Positions 31,997 through 44,975 of a stretch of DNA of 64,000 nt are shown here, in pieces; position 1 is the stretch's first letter, and each line of letters begins with the position of its first letter. Location: NCBI GenBank assembly GCA_028455995.1, contig JABELC010000008.1:743501-807500 (forward strand), given 5' to 3'. A program made the translations under genes and the position numbers. The stretch comes from Scleromitrula shiraiana (taxonomy: Eukaryota; Ascomycota; Leotiomycetes; Helotiales; Sclerotiniaceae). The notes below the pieces were generated by a model. It was not told where the DNA came from and searched no databases. It saw nothing but the letters and a program-made list of their open reading frames with translations.

Positions 31997-33324
31997 GACT
32001 TTCGTGGAATGGATTGGGAATAGTTGATGGTTTTTCAACACTTGGAGGTTTTTTTTACACTATTGAGTGGCAAGGTAACAAGGAATTTGTCAGCGTGTTT
32101 GCTATTTCACTTCATATTTTGTTTTATTGCAATGGGCGTTTTTAATGCATTGGTGGTAGTTATGGAGCTTGATCTTGATCTGGCGTTTGATTGTATTTGC
32201 TGCTTGTTGTTCAACAATTGCTCGCAGAATACGAGTCAAGCATATGAAATATGGAAATTGAGGTATTGAACTAGGATTGAACTACATGAATTGTTGGGAG
32301 GGACTATAGGTATATTTTGCATCATTTGGTTATTGGCTCTTGTCTTTTTTTCCTATTCTTGAATTTTTCATGCATCGTTCTAGCTCCGGTTTTGGCCTTC
32401 ATCTATGATACCTGTGCATCGAATTACAGATGCTTCTTTTCTTGCTGTTTCCTCTAGTTTTTTTTTTCTTCTTCATTGGAATGGGACTGGATTTTAGTTT
32501 AGCCATTTACTCTTGTTTGAACTACACAATTTTTTTGAATATTTTACACACCTTTTCTTATGTCAACCATAGCTAGCTCCCCCTTTTTTAGGATCGTTTA
32601 ACTCTGTCCGTTTGGTGGTTTGGAAATCGATTAGCATTCAGAGTTGCTTATCAACGAATGAAATATACATGCAATCAACCCGGTTTATCTGCCCTGTCTG
32701 TCTGTCTGTTACTTGTTTGTTTGTTTACTTGCTTGCTTATTTGATTTGACCCGGTTTACTGAAAGATAAATATGTTTATTATATACATAATAAATGACTT
32801 CGAACATCAAACATCCCAATCAAGTTCCCCCTCCCCCTCTTCCTTTCTTATCAATCTATCAATCTATCAATCAATCAATCAATCAATAAATTCGGTCAAT
32901 GCTTCCCCACATTTCCTACCCACCTTTCTCTGCCCCTCGAGCCCCTCTTCTTCTTCTTCTCGATATTTCATACAGGACATACATACAGGACATACATACA
33001 GGACCCACTGTCTTGCTTGCTTGATTGCTTGCTTGATTGCTTTGCTGTAGGTATCATGTAGGTATGATGTGCGGTGCTGTATATGGTATGGTATGGTGCG
33101 GTTTGCTGCATTGCAGTGCAGTATAGTATAGTGTTTTGTTTTGTTGTGTTGGCGTGTGTTATGCGTGGTTTTTGTCTTGGTATGTATGTATGTATGTAGT
33201 AAATGCATGAGATTTTATGTTTGGTTTGGTTTGGTTTAATGGGTTTTGATAGGTTTGATAGATGATGGGATGGGATGGGATGTGGGTTTTATGTATGGGT
33301 TTTATGTATGGGAATGGGGAGGGA

Positions 33325-33400
33325 GAACCAATGGATAGATGGATAGATGGATAGATAGATGGATGGATGGATAGATGGATGGAGGGATGGAGGGATGGAT
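33325..33400. repeat. GATGGATA / GATGGATG repeat
   Basis: Tandem GATA/GATG tetranucleotides, immediately upstream of the longer GATAGATT array. Confidence 0.85.
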
Positions 33401-33440
33401 CCACTTCTGCTCTTTTTCTTAAGATTGATTGGCTCTTGTT

Positions 33441-33670
33441 TAGATTGATTGATAGATAGATTGATAAATTGATAAATTGATAGATTGATAGATTGATAGA
33501 TTGATAGATTGATAGATTGATAGATTGATAGATTGATAGATTGATAGATTGATAGATTGATAGATTGATAGATTGATAGATTGATAGATTGATAGATTGA
33601 TAGATTGATAGATTGATAGATTGATAGATTGATAGATTGATAGATTGATAGATTGATAGATTGATAGATA
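33441..33670. repeat. GATAGATT octamer array, about 230 bp
   Basis: Around 26-28 nearly perfect copies of the 8-bp unit GATAGATT; variation is confined to the first few units (GATAAATT). All frames are open in one direction because 8-bp units shift frame every copy without creating a stop. Confidence 0.9.
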
Positions 33671-36600
33671 AACAAATACGTTAAATGAATGAATGAATAG
33701 AAATAATATTCGAGAATTCCTACGTTTTGGTTGGGTACATGTTTTTGTGAGTATTTGGTTGTTTCGGTATCTGATTAATGCATTGATGGGTTTATCGATC
33801 TATTGATTAGATAAGTGATTGATTGAACGAACGAACGAACGGAATGATTACCGTGATTGATTGCTTGCTTGCTTGATTGATGCATGCATGGAAATGGGTA
33901 GATTTGTTTGTTTGTTTGTTTGTTTGTGGGTATGGATTTGGATATTAATTTGATTGTGATATATTATATGGATATGGATTTAGATAGTAATTTGATTGTG
34001 ATATGTGATATGGATATGGATATAGATATAGATATAGATATGGATACCATAAATTTAATAGAATAATTTCCTTTCATTGTTTGATTCCCTTGGATTCATG
34101 ATCGTGGTTGATACAAGTATGTATAATACTTAATCTAACTTATCTAGCCTCGTATGTAGATAGATATCTATTTTGCTTTTTTATTTGCGTGGTACATGGT
34201 TATGGTTATGGTTGTGATTATGGTTATGGTTATACTTCTTCGCTTGCGGTAAACAATTCTCATCTCATCAGAGTTCATATGATGGGCCTGGAGGTTATGA
34301 TTTAGGGGGTTGGGGTTGAGATTGATGGAGATGGAGATGGAGATGATTACATAGATGGAGATGATGAGCATGCATTAGCAATTCGGGAGGGATAGAGAGA
34401 TAGGGGCAGCGAAGAGAGGGGAGAGAACAGAAATAGGTGGATGGAAAGGAGAGGGAGATTTATCCATTAGTGTGGTTTGGTTTGGTATATTGTGAGGAAA
34501 GTGTGAGATGGGTAGATGTATTTGCTCGTCTTGTTTGATGAATATTCGATATAGGGGTCGGGAGTTTTGGTGCTAGGTTTTTGGGGGTTGAGGGGAAGAA
34601 GATGTATTCTTGTTGCATTCATTATAAGGACCTCGTTTTTGCTATTATTTTTCGTGATTATTGTTGTTGCTTCCTCTATTATTGATATTGTTGTTCTTTA
34701 TGGGATTCTGGGTCGTTTTGAATTGAGTCATTCAACGATAATTGGGACGTAATGTGGCATAAATTAACAGTTGGGCTGGCTTCGTTGCTTCTTCATTGTC
34801 GTCTTGGTTGTTGACTTGCAGTTCTTCTGTGCGGCCCATTTCAGCAGGGATGTTTGGTTACTTGTATAGGCTCCCTCTAGCTTGTCAGGCGGCGAGGTGT
34901 GCATCTTGACTCTTTATGAGTCGATTTTGATATTCACTATATGTTTGTTCCCTTTAGATGAGATGATATGAGATATTGAGTATAATATGACTATGAGGGT
35001 CTAATTGGAATAGAGAGGAAGTGAATAAGATGGAATGGGATAGGATAGGATAGGATGACTAGTTCTATACCAACCAATTATTCGATATAATAAGGTAGAG
35101 AACTTGGAGTAATGATATTGGTATATAAATACCCATCCACAGTCCCGAAGAAGTTTCTTTCTCTAACAATATCCACAAAACAGTGGTTAATCCTCGCAAT
35201 ATGGGCGATTGGATCTAGAAGTGTTTGAATGATGATAGGGATTGAGTTCAGAATTTATTGATTTGTACCATCATTGTCAGTCGTTGACGTTGTCACTTCT
35301 CGGAGTAACATCGAATTAGTGATAGTGATGGTAGTATATTGACAGTATCAACTAATAACTCAAAAACAACAATAAAACTCCTTGTATGCAGAGATGATAG
35401 TATTCTCCTGTCTGAACCATACTTATCCATCGCGCTGCTAGAATCTATCCATCCATCCATCCATCCATCCACACAGTATCCAAACAATCACCCGCATTTG
35501 CATAAACGCAAATTTTGCAATAGTTTTCCTCTTGAATTTGAAAGTGATTGTTCTAGCATACATACATATTTATCTCTAAGGAGTAGAATTCTGGAAAAGA
35601 GGGGAAAGCGGGGCGGGGAAGGGGGTTGGAGTAGTAGTGAATACTACATCCACAGTTAGCTAGTTAGCTATTCTCCACATCTTCTATTCACCTTTATTAC
35701 TGAGATGAAAAGTTCTACCTATCTGTCAAATAAGATGCAGTCGCAATTACGACATTCACCCCAAGTTTCACTACTCGCTACCTCCTTTTGTCTATGTAGG
35801 TACCTAAGTAGTTGATGGTTGATGGTTCAATGAATATTGCTTAGTAATATCACAGTAAGAATCTAATGGCTATATACCTGCTCACTTCCTGTTCTCTTGC
35901 AACCTTATACACAACAGTGATCAGAAGGTGACTAAGACGACCCCATGTGTTTGCCACTGGTATCTTTCTACTGTTATGTGCATGGATAGTTGATTTTGTC
36001 TATAGGTGAGAACTTTTGAGGGTTTTTGAGCGGCGAGTTGTGGACGAAGAACATGTATTTGTTGTCAAATTTCCAAAATATGGAAGTGCTGCCGGCTTCC
36101 TTGTGATGGGTAAGATGGGCTTTGGATGAGTAGGTTTATTTACTTTTAGATAAACGCGTGGTTCGGTTAAAGAATTTGGAAAACCTGTTGGATTTGGGAA
36201 AGCACCAACTTTCTCTAGGACATTTTGTCTTTTAGTATCTTTCTCGGGGGTTGTGCGTATTGTTAGATATCTCGTGGCCGTTTACGATTATTATAGACAG
36301 AGTTGCTTTTTGATTCGAAGAGTAGATGAATGAATGAATGAATGAAAAGGTTGGAAAAGTGAGGGGCGGGGTATCTAACTTTAAAGTTTTGATTGGGTCT
36401 AAAATACAATATGGTGGATTTGCAGACATATGATGAGTAGAGAGTCTAGCAAATCGTGAGGAAGTATCAAGGAAGTTTGGGTTCGCTAATCTTGACTCCT
36501 GAGATAAATTCAAGTTCCCTGCGCCACGCATTTTGTTCTGCAGCATTTTATTAAATCGTGGGAATCTTTTATCTCGCAAGACGAGTCTCGGCTTGAAGAT

Positions 36601-37309
36601 GCCATCTCGTGTGTGGACTGGATCATAAAGTTTTGGAAATTCTATTGATTTATAGATAAGTTTCTAGGGCTTGCTCAAATTGTTGTTGTCAATTGTTCTC
36701 GTGCTGTGGTTGTCTATTTCTCGGTAGACTTGCTATTATCGTCTCACAATACAAGTAGAACTTGGTGATTGTTATTGGTAGATGAGTGAATATTTACTAG
36801 ATATCTTACTTGATAAATTGCAATGAATCTGCTTCTTCCCATGTAAGTTTATATATAATATATATCTTGCGCTGGTGCTTGTTATAGTTTGAATTCGTGC
36901 ACCTATGTAGTAAAGACTCTGTAGGTTGCTTTACTTTCAATACTCTGGTTGTTAAGCGTCAATCAGAACGCTTCACATTCACCTGGAAAAGCGATGGCTA
37001 AATTACAAAGTTGGAAATGAATTCATGGGAAGAGTAATAACTTCGAAACGGTGAAGATAGACAACATTATTGAGCTCTGAGGCTTCCTGTTTTTTACCCG
37101 TTCAAGGTGACATTCACTTGACTTTCCAAGTTTCAAACTTCAACTTGAGAAAGTAACTACTTGAAGTTTCATTTTAGATTCACAGTTAATAATCAAGCGT
37201 TCAAGTATATTTAAATATCTCCAGTTCTCAATTCTCTGATTTTCTTCTCCACAACTTCCTCAATAAACAAAGAAAAATAACTCAAGGTAATCTTTTACCT
37301 ACCCACAGT

Positions 37310-37740
37310 ATGTATCCTGATATCTTCAACTTCTCTGGCATGAACAACTTCATTTTCACGGGTCCCAAGGTGGATATGAAACCAAGAGGCATCACCAACG
37401 TGGACGCCGCACCAGGACTCACTATCAACCTGTCAGATATATTCAATCCCTGGCACTTCAATCCAATACCAGAATACAAGGCCTTCACTCGGAAAAATAT
37501 GTCAGCATTCAGGGCGATCAAACCATCATTCATACACATAGAGAATGGATTCATCACAGAGTAAGTCATTGTTCCATTTGTTTATGTATCCATCTAAATG
37601 GAAACATCAATTCCGACTTCAACAGCCACCAGCATCTCTAACATCACTTCTTATACAGAATGTCGTTCCGTGCCGTAGAGGATACAAATGTCATGGCAGA
37701 TCAAGCTCTGTATAGACTAAGCATTGGCGCAGACGTATGA
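37310..37740 (+). CDS. Small uncharacterised protein, 110 aa, two exons
   Basis: The model is join of 37310-37560 and 37659-37740, with intron GTAAGTC...TTATACAG of 98 nt containing CTAAC, phase 2; the joined frame is continuous (GFIT-E-MSFRAVEDT). Exon 1 has balanced composition including KVDMKPRGITNVDAAPG and IFNPWHFNPIPEYKAFTRKN. There is no signal peptide, helix or known motif. I do not recognise it. An antisense frame of similar length overlaps exon 1, so the strand rests on the splice signals. It may be an orphan gene or a chance frame. Confidence 0.45.
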
Positions 37741-38717
37741 TGATCTATCTTTCCCATGCATGCACATTCAACTATTTCTACCTGCAGTATCGTTTAGATC
37801 TCCGAAAGCTCCCAATTAATATCTGTGTATCTATTACCACTCTACAATGTGAGATATGGAGTTGGTCACAATTTAGTCCAGTTCGATTCCATTTGCTTTC
37901 AGGATTACAATCATCATGTATGATAAGTTATTACATCTCATGAGTTCGCATAGGCCAAGAATTAATCGAAACATTCGGTTTTGCTGTGATAAGGGAAAGG
38001 GGGTGCTGATCCAATCCGATATAGATGCAAATAAGAGATGAATAGTCTAAGTCCCTGCGAGTGAGGGTGATGATATTTTTGGGGGCAGAGGATGCTAGAA
38101 CCCCTACTATAGTCCGAGCTAATTCATTTTCTAATATCTGTTCAAAATATAGATATTGAAATATCTTTTGGGGTAACGTATTTTGAATGTCTGTGTAAGA
38201 TATGAACATTCAAATAACAGCATATATGATTGTATCATATATTAATTGAATAGCTCGATCATTTGATGTTATGGAATCTACCTGTTTTTCATGTCAATCA
38301 ATATACATCACTTATGATTAAATATTTATTGATTTGAGATATCATCCAACATATATGTAGCCGCAATGTAGAGAAGATGTTCGACTCTTCAACATAATTT
38401 CTATAGAACCGCTACTTATTTCGCATAATAACAAACGGAAGACATGTTACTTCAAGATTGGGTATCCTACATTATACTAAACTAAACTCTGTGTATGTGT
38501 GTTCCCTTACTTTCCTTATTTAAATTCATTCCAACCATAAGCCTCATTATCATCCATCATTATACTATGTAACCAAATGATATCATATACTATCGTGTAC
38601 AAATAAATCCCAAATCCTGATTCGCATCCACCATGAAGATGAAAACTCCCCTACTTCAAAAATCTACCAAATACGCCTCCCCATCCATTCCCCTATCTAA
38701 TTCCCCCCTCTCCCTTC
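37741..38717. other. Intergenic between convergent genes
   Basis: AT-rich. It includes, near 38140-38190, a short sequence resembling one in the large intron of the MFS pseudogene (see findings). No gene was seen. Confidence 0.5.
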
Positions 38718-41585
38718 TTAATCCGAATTAACCACCCTCAAAGTCCTCCTCGGATTCAACACCACACTAAAAAAACTCGGTTCCTGATCCCCCAACAAAT
38801 CATCCACACTACCATCCCTCGATGTCGTCCTCACCACACCATTTCCCCAACCCGATGCGGGACTTCCTCTCCCCTCATGCTCATGCTCATACTCATGGTC
38901 CTCATCCCCACTAATCCTATTATAAGAATTCCCCCCCGGCATAATCCCCCCTCCATAAACCCAACCACCTGCCCCCCCTCCCCCACCACCCTCCTCGCTC
39001 CTCAAACTAGGAGAATGGGCCCCACTGGTCCCACTAACATCCGTCCCAAACGGACCCAATACCACGCCCGCTCCACCCATATTCTCCCCATTCCCACCAG
39101 TAACGACCTTTCCGAATCTCGACTCCCGACTCGATCCATCTGAGCCCCGCCACATTCGTCCTACAGGATTAAACGCCGTCCGTTGGGCCATTGCGACGTG
39201 GTTCTTATACATCTTTAATTGTCTTCTATAAAGCCAACTACACCACGCCAAATATCCTGCTAATAGTCCCAAAATCCCCGCTATAGTACCCGCCACTATC
39301 GCCGCCACATTCGTGGATTTCTTACCGGAAGATGCCGATGCAGTGGAAGTAGATGTCTGCGTTACCGAGCTCGGTGCCTGCGTAACTGTAAACGTGGGTG
39401 GTTTCCCCGTAGCAAGCGGACCTGCTGTTGCGGATCCAGCAGCCGGTGTACTGGCTGTTGCGCCACCAGATGGTGATCCGCCGATTATGGAGAGGAGGGG
39501 TTTTGGAACGGTATAGCCTACCGAACCCTGAATGATTTCCGAGAATTCGCCGGAATTATCGTTATTATCGGAAGAAGACGAGGAAGAGAGAGCGGAAAAC
39601 GATCCCCTCCATTCGAGAGACGAGGCATTAAAGACGTAGATTCCGGGACTATCGCATGTGATATCTTTCCCGACATAGCCCCCTACGACGACAATTTGAC
39701 CATCCATTAAATGGCACGTGTGGCCTGCGCGAGCGGGAGGTGAGGCGCCAGTGGTGGTTATGTTGACCCAGGTGAATGAGGGAATGGTTAGGATCCACAT
39801 GTCTGAGTATTGGGTTTGGTTACCGTAGGGGATGAGATTTTGTCCTCCGTATAGGTAGACGTTGAAACTGCTTCCGTCAGGGGCGGCAGCGACGACGGCG
39901 CATGGGTTGACGCGGATGGGTGGGGTGGGCCCGGTTGTGGTTTGTTTGTACCAAGTGCTGTTTGCGATGTCGTAGATGTCGATCATGCTCATTTCGGTCT
40001 GGAAGTTGTTAGTTCACATCGGACATAGGAGAGAGAAGCATAAAAACTTACGAATGATTCGTTGGTACCACCAGCCAATCCTAATAACATCCCATCGACA
40101 CCCCACCCAGGAACATACACCAAAACACCATCAGCTCTCTCCGTAAAGCCCACAGATTCCTGCAATCCCCCCTCCGTAATATTCCTATACACACCCCCAT
40201 CACCCGCACCCTTCGTAGTCCCCAGGGAAGCAACCCCATTATTCGTATACCCAGGATGCGTAAACTCCAAAAGCCCCTTCAGATATACCCTAGCAATTTG
40301 ATTCGACCATCCAGGTGTAGTATACATATCCAAATGCCCCCCAAAATACCAACTGCGACCCAATTCCGGAACACTCAAGCCTGCGCCCTCGGCAGCTCGA
40401 TTCACTGATGTGGGGGCTGTGTCGGAGTTATTTCCAGCGGATGTTTGGGGATTCGAATATTCGGTCCATGTTGAACTCGAGATGTCGTATTTCCATGTAG
40501 ATACTGCGGAAGGTGTTTCTTGGGGGTTGTCGGAGAATTCACCTCCATAGAGGAATAGTTCGTTGTAGGTATGCCAAAGTGATCCGAGCGCTACTTCGGG
40601 GGGACCAGATGGTTGAGGTAGTCCGGATAAAGCAGGAGATGATATGTCCCATGATTTGGAAAGATCCAATGTTAGGAAGTTGTTATCTATTCTCTTGTTA
40701 ATATTGTCTCTATCAAATTGTTGGGGTAAATGGACTCATACTCCATGTATTTGTCGTTTGACCACTCTTGGTTGTAGCTTCTCCTCCATAGACATATAAT
40801 GTTCCATTTACGTTCGCAGCTTCCAAGAGAACCAATTAGCAACACTATTTTCCCTTCCATTCCCTCCACTGCTATTCATAGGAATCCCACATCCATGATA
40901 TTTCCCCCTCCCTCAAAAAGGAAGAAAAGACGAACATACCCATATGTCCCCATCTCGTACAAATATCTGTAGAACTATCCCCCCTCTCCTCAATCATACT
41001 GTCACTCCAATTCTCCCCATAGCTCTCTCTGAAATCACCAACCCCCGCGTGAGCATCCACACCATTTATAATTTCGACCTTCTCCTTCCCACCCCTCTTG
41101 TATCCAAATGCGGGCACCACAACAGCTATCAAAACAACTAGTAAAGCGAATCTTGGGATCGTGGGAAAGGCATTCGGTGGTATATTTGATTTCGTCCCTA
41201 TCCTCCCCATTAATGGCAGGTTGTTGGTGTTATTTCCACTTCTCGTTTCGTCTTCTCCTTCTCTCTCCCCCCCTCCACCAGAATCTTCCTTGTTTCTCCT
41301 CCCCCTTGAATTTATTTGATCGTCGCATACATCCATATCTATATCAATACTCCTTTCAATCTTCAACCCCCTCTCCAGACTCCTCACATCCACCCTCTCA
41401 ATATCCATATTATCCAACCCCTCCTCTCTAAACCTCGATTTCCTGATTACCCTTTCCTTTCCCTTCCCATTCCCCTCTTTCAACTCTTCGCATCTAAATC
41501 GATCTGCGATATTCGATTGTTGTTGTCTTCCGCGAAAGATGTTGTGATGTTCCGTTGATGCGATATCGTGTGTAAATGAGCCCAT
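38718..41585 (-). CDS. Membrane-anchored kelch-repeat protein
   Basis: The model is join of 41585-40940, 40819-40742, 40686-40052 and 39998-38718 on minus, 879 aa. Introns (GTATGT...GGAAG, GTATGA...AATAG, GTAAGT...TCCAG with CTAAC) are supported by perfect kelch continuity: RWGH-MAANVNGTLYVYGGEA, then NTW-NNNFLTLDLSKSWD, then GLAGGTNESF-TEMSMIDIYD. Kelch blades continue through FNVYLYGGQNL and HLMDGQIVVVGGYVG. A Ser/Thr-rich stalk precedes a C-terminal membrane helix (NVAAIVAGTIAGILGLLAGY, about 684-709) and a ~165-aa cytosolic tail. A second hydrophobic segment, FALLVVLIAVVVPAFG (about 146-161), lies after a charged N-terminus, so the propeller would be lumenal/extracellular. If translation began at the later ATG (41210) this segment would be a signal peptide. 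Similar fungal kelch membrane proteins are uncharacterised; a surface or wall role is inferred. Confidence 0.82.
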
Positions 41586-43599
41586 ATTCTGTTGTGATTT
41601 CTCTACGCGCGCACACGGACTAAAGATAGAATTCTGAATACGAGGACCATAAACCAACCAAACAAACAAATAAATGGGTATCGAAACAGAACGGAAATAG
41701 AAATATCAATTCGATGAATCGGCTCAGATTGAAAATACAAATCCACCTATGTCGGTAATTCGATGTTTCAGTTCGATTCAATCAATTCAATTCTCGAATC
41801 GCAAATAGCGACAACAACATATCAAAATTTATTTTCAATTCGAAATCAAAAGACGTAAATACATACAATAGAGCACACCAAAATCTCAGACAAAACAACA
41901 CATTGAAATAGGATCATTCGTACAATCAAATGGACTCAGCCCTCATTCACAAAACCAATCAACGAATGCACCAATACGAGGAAAAGAAACAGTACAGTAA
42001 CAAACATTGTCCCGATCCGAGAAAACAAAACTTGAATCCAGCATTTTTATTTTGCCGTTCTCCATTGTATTGTACCTGGAAACTCGAATTGAGGATGTTT
42101 TTCCGGATTCTTACATCATGATAGAGGACCTTCTGATAATGGGGATGAATATGTCTATCACTATAGGATAACCCTGTGTTTTATACCCCCTATAAATGTG
42201 ATGATGATCAGGGATTTGGATAAATAGAGCGCATCACTAGCATGTTTAGGCGTTGATTGGTGATTGAGTGTCGTTATTTCGGTGGTAAAAAGCAGGTTCT
42301 TGTGGGGTATCATCAGGATAGGAATGTAGTTAAGGGCCGCATTTTTAAAATCATCTTCAGGTAGGAACGATGAATCTTGGAACATCTGATAGTAATGAGA
42401 TCTGATAATCATTGATATTAGAAAGCTGCACTACCCACTATACAAGGTATGGTGGTACGTACCCGAAGGATCTACCTAGAAACATTGAAGATGATATCTC
42501 ATTCATTGATGATTCTATTATCTGCATCGAAATCTTAGTCCCACTTCACTTTATATGGCTTGAGCAAGGCTCGAATATATTAGGTGACAATCATTGAATG
42601 AGAGCGAATAGTGTATTCCCGTGAGGATAGGTAGTCCTCGACTCACGGTGCGAGCTCCATGGATGTTGAATGATTCTTTGTTCTTCCACAACTTCCAGTA
42701 TGGTTGAAGTATTCTACTTTACTGAATTTTTGTGTGCGTGCGTTGGTTATTGAGTCAATGTTTCAATTCTAGAATGTTGGTTTGTTGGTATGTTGACCTT
42801 CGTAGGCTTAGAGGGTTAGAGAAGGTCATTCATTTGTGGCCTCTATTCAAAGTTGATACAGGATGTGCTACTCGCTACTACCTCTACATTGAAACGAGAG
42901 TTGAAGAGTAACCAGTGTATTTCAGATTTCTACTGACGTGTTGGATATTTTGCCGCTGGTACTGGTCTGGCTACATAGACCCGGTATAAAGTTCTACCAA
43001 ACCATTTAAGTAACTTACCAACTCAACAATGCCGGCGAAGACAACCAGGTTAAGGGTGCATTCGTATCGATTTGATCTGTTTTGTGTTTTGCTTGAGAGC
43101 AGTATCAGAGTTATCAATCGTAGTATTGACCATTGTTTTCGCAAATGGAGCTCAGGAGCAGTATTTGGGTCCTGTATACGGGTTCCAAAAGTATGTACTG
43201 GTTTGAAATAGTAAGGCTACTATTTGAAGTTGCTATATAGTTCGGCAAACATACGTTTACGCAAACATGTTGAACTCATAATGTAGTTGTAGAGCTACAC
43301 GTTCGGTAAACGCCTATTCCATCCATAAATTTTCCGTAAATATTTTGCGTAAACATCACAAGAGTCACAACAAAATCAATCGAAATGAGACATACGTAGA
43401 TTCGATGATTATGAATTACATTCAGATCTCTATATAAGATGTCCCTATGCTTCATTTCCTCCCCCATTATCAACTAAATCTAGTCCAATTAAGCTCAATC
43501 CGATTCAACTCAACTCGCATTCTACTATTAAGTTACTTATCCATATATTTCTATAAATCAACCTAACGCACATCTACCATCATCTCACTAACACTAAAC
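41586..43599. other. Intergenic
   Basis: AT-rich. Short open frames at 41930-42121, 42161-42412, 42412-42597 and 43029-43211 have no domain or splice support. I see no gene. Confidence 0.5.
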
Positions 43600-43940
43600 A
43601 TGGGGAACTCCAGCAAAGCAGACGATAAAACCCCCTCAACCAAACGTAAAAGATCAAATAGAGACCGCCAAACCCCTGAGAATGGTTCCTTATCCGCACC
43701 AAAAAATCTTCCCAGAAAACATACCAATGCACTAATTGCAATGAGCTGTACACTCGTTCAGAACTAAAAGCTCATCTCAAACAGCACCACAAGGTCAAGG
43801 AGCCCTTTCTTGTTAACGCTCTGATACCCAAAACTTTTGATGGAGATCGGAAGCACACAGGCTGGAAAAGCCATCTTTGTGCAAAGTCTTTCTCGCTTGT
43901 ACAAGAAGATGAACGGGAACAGAATAGTTGTCTGCATTAA
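43600..43940 (+). pseudogene. Zinc-finger-like small protein gene with a one-base frameshift
   Basis: ATG at 43600 opens MGNSSKADDKTPSTKRKRSN, a basic Lys/Arg-rich N-terminus, but this frame stops shortly after a run of six A (43701-43706). The frame one base apart continues from the same place with KTYQCTNCNELYTRSELKAH then LKQHHKVKEPF and runs to TAA at 43938-43940. C-x2-C, an aromatic, a Leu and H-x3-H give a C2H2-finger look, although there are 11 instead of 12 residues between the second Cys and the first His. The two frames fit together if one base is missing in the A-run; the protein would then be ~113 aa. It may be a real frameshift or a homopolymer sequencing error. Confidence 0.55.
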
Positions 43941-44122
43941 ATTTTATGTCAAAGAGTCGTTTATAAGGGGGGGATACAAGGGGAATTTGAGTAATACGGA
44001 TAAAAAGGTTGATCAAAGTGCTTCAATTGACGATTCACGTCTGAAACATGATCCATAGCATTAAGAAAAGTATTAAGTCTGACTTGTTTATCTCTATACA
44101 TACCCATACAATTAAGTGATTA

Positions 44123-44975
44123 TTATGCGGAAATCTTGCTTTCCAACTCTCTAAACATTATATTTGATAAATTTAGAAAGTCACCAATTACAGATATCTC
44201 CCAAATACCCAAGCTATCATCCCCACCCAAATCAATCTCCTCCCCCTCTAACCACCTCGCCATAGCTTCATACATCTTCTCAGATGGGCCATTATCAACC
44301 GTCGGTAAATTCTCCAAAATTGGATGCCCAATCCTATGCTGCGCAGCAGCCAAATACCTATACCCCTCCGGATACTTCACCAACTCCTCCTTTGTAAAAA
44401 TCCCCGGAAGATTCTTCCCATCCACCGCAATCACCTTATCCTTCTCATAAAACAGACGATTATATCTAACCTTCCATTCTCCATCTTCGATAAGACACCA
44501 GAATACAAATCGACAATCACATTCTACGTCGATGGGTATATCATCGATGACGAAGCGTTGGGTAATCGTAGCTTTCATCTTCCCAATGGTCCGACTTAGG
44601 TGAAGATTTAAATATACCAGGGTTCCGTTCTCGCGATGCATGATGAAATCGCCTTTTTTTCTTCCTTTCTTAGATACTTCGATGAAATCACCGGTTGCTT
44701 TTCCTCCGCTCCAAGCTATTCGTTTGATTAGTCTCCTGTTTAAGAATCTAAACGTAGATACGTGTTGATGTTGGGAATTGCTCACAAGTCCAAATCTTAG
44801 CACCCTCTTTCGTAAACACACTTCGATAATTGATCCATTCTGATGCATCGCGATATAAAGGCCAACCTTTACATAACTCTGAGACGCAAAATCGAGCAAG
44901 TATTTCGTCGTGCGTGCCATTGAAGTGGTTATGAACTACGGGTTGGGTTTCTTTTTCTGTGATATTGTAGGTCAT
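44123..44975 (-). CDS. SnoaL/NTF2-like fold protein
   Basis: The model is join of 44975-44786 and 44715-44123 on minus, 260 aa, with a 70-nt intron (GTGAGC...AATAG); the frame joins AKIWT-S-WSGGKATGDF. I chose the start at MTYNITEKETQPVVHNH because upstream residues are not protein-like and the ATG precedes the conserved part. The pattern is that of an NTF2-like cone fold: an early helix HDEILARFCVSELCKGW, then WINYRSVFT, GDFIMHRENGT, ATITQRFVIDDIPIDVECDC, and FVFWCLIEDGEWKVRYNRLF followed by YEKDKVIAVDG and YPEGYRYLA. From memory the last segment is typical of fungal SnoaL-like proteins. Some members are polyketide or terpene enzymes, but no biosynthetic genes are nearby, so function is open. 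Confidence 0.72.

Larger units (their letters stand above)
31997..37309. other. 5.3-kb gene-free stretch with GATA/GATT minisatellite
   Basis: No gene is recognised. It contains the 3' flank of the bHLH gene, the GATGGATA repeat (33325-33400), the long GATAGATT repeat (33441-33670), CCAT repeat 35446-35471 and AT-rich DNA. Open frames such as the one reading SIYQSINL repeatedly are products of the repeat. Confidence 0.6.

Noticed and set aside
33289..33675. Minus-strand frame reading SIYQSINL many times
   Set aside because: It is only the translation of the GATAGATT array; an 8-bp unit without stops keeps all frames open.
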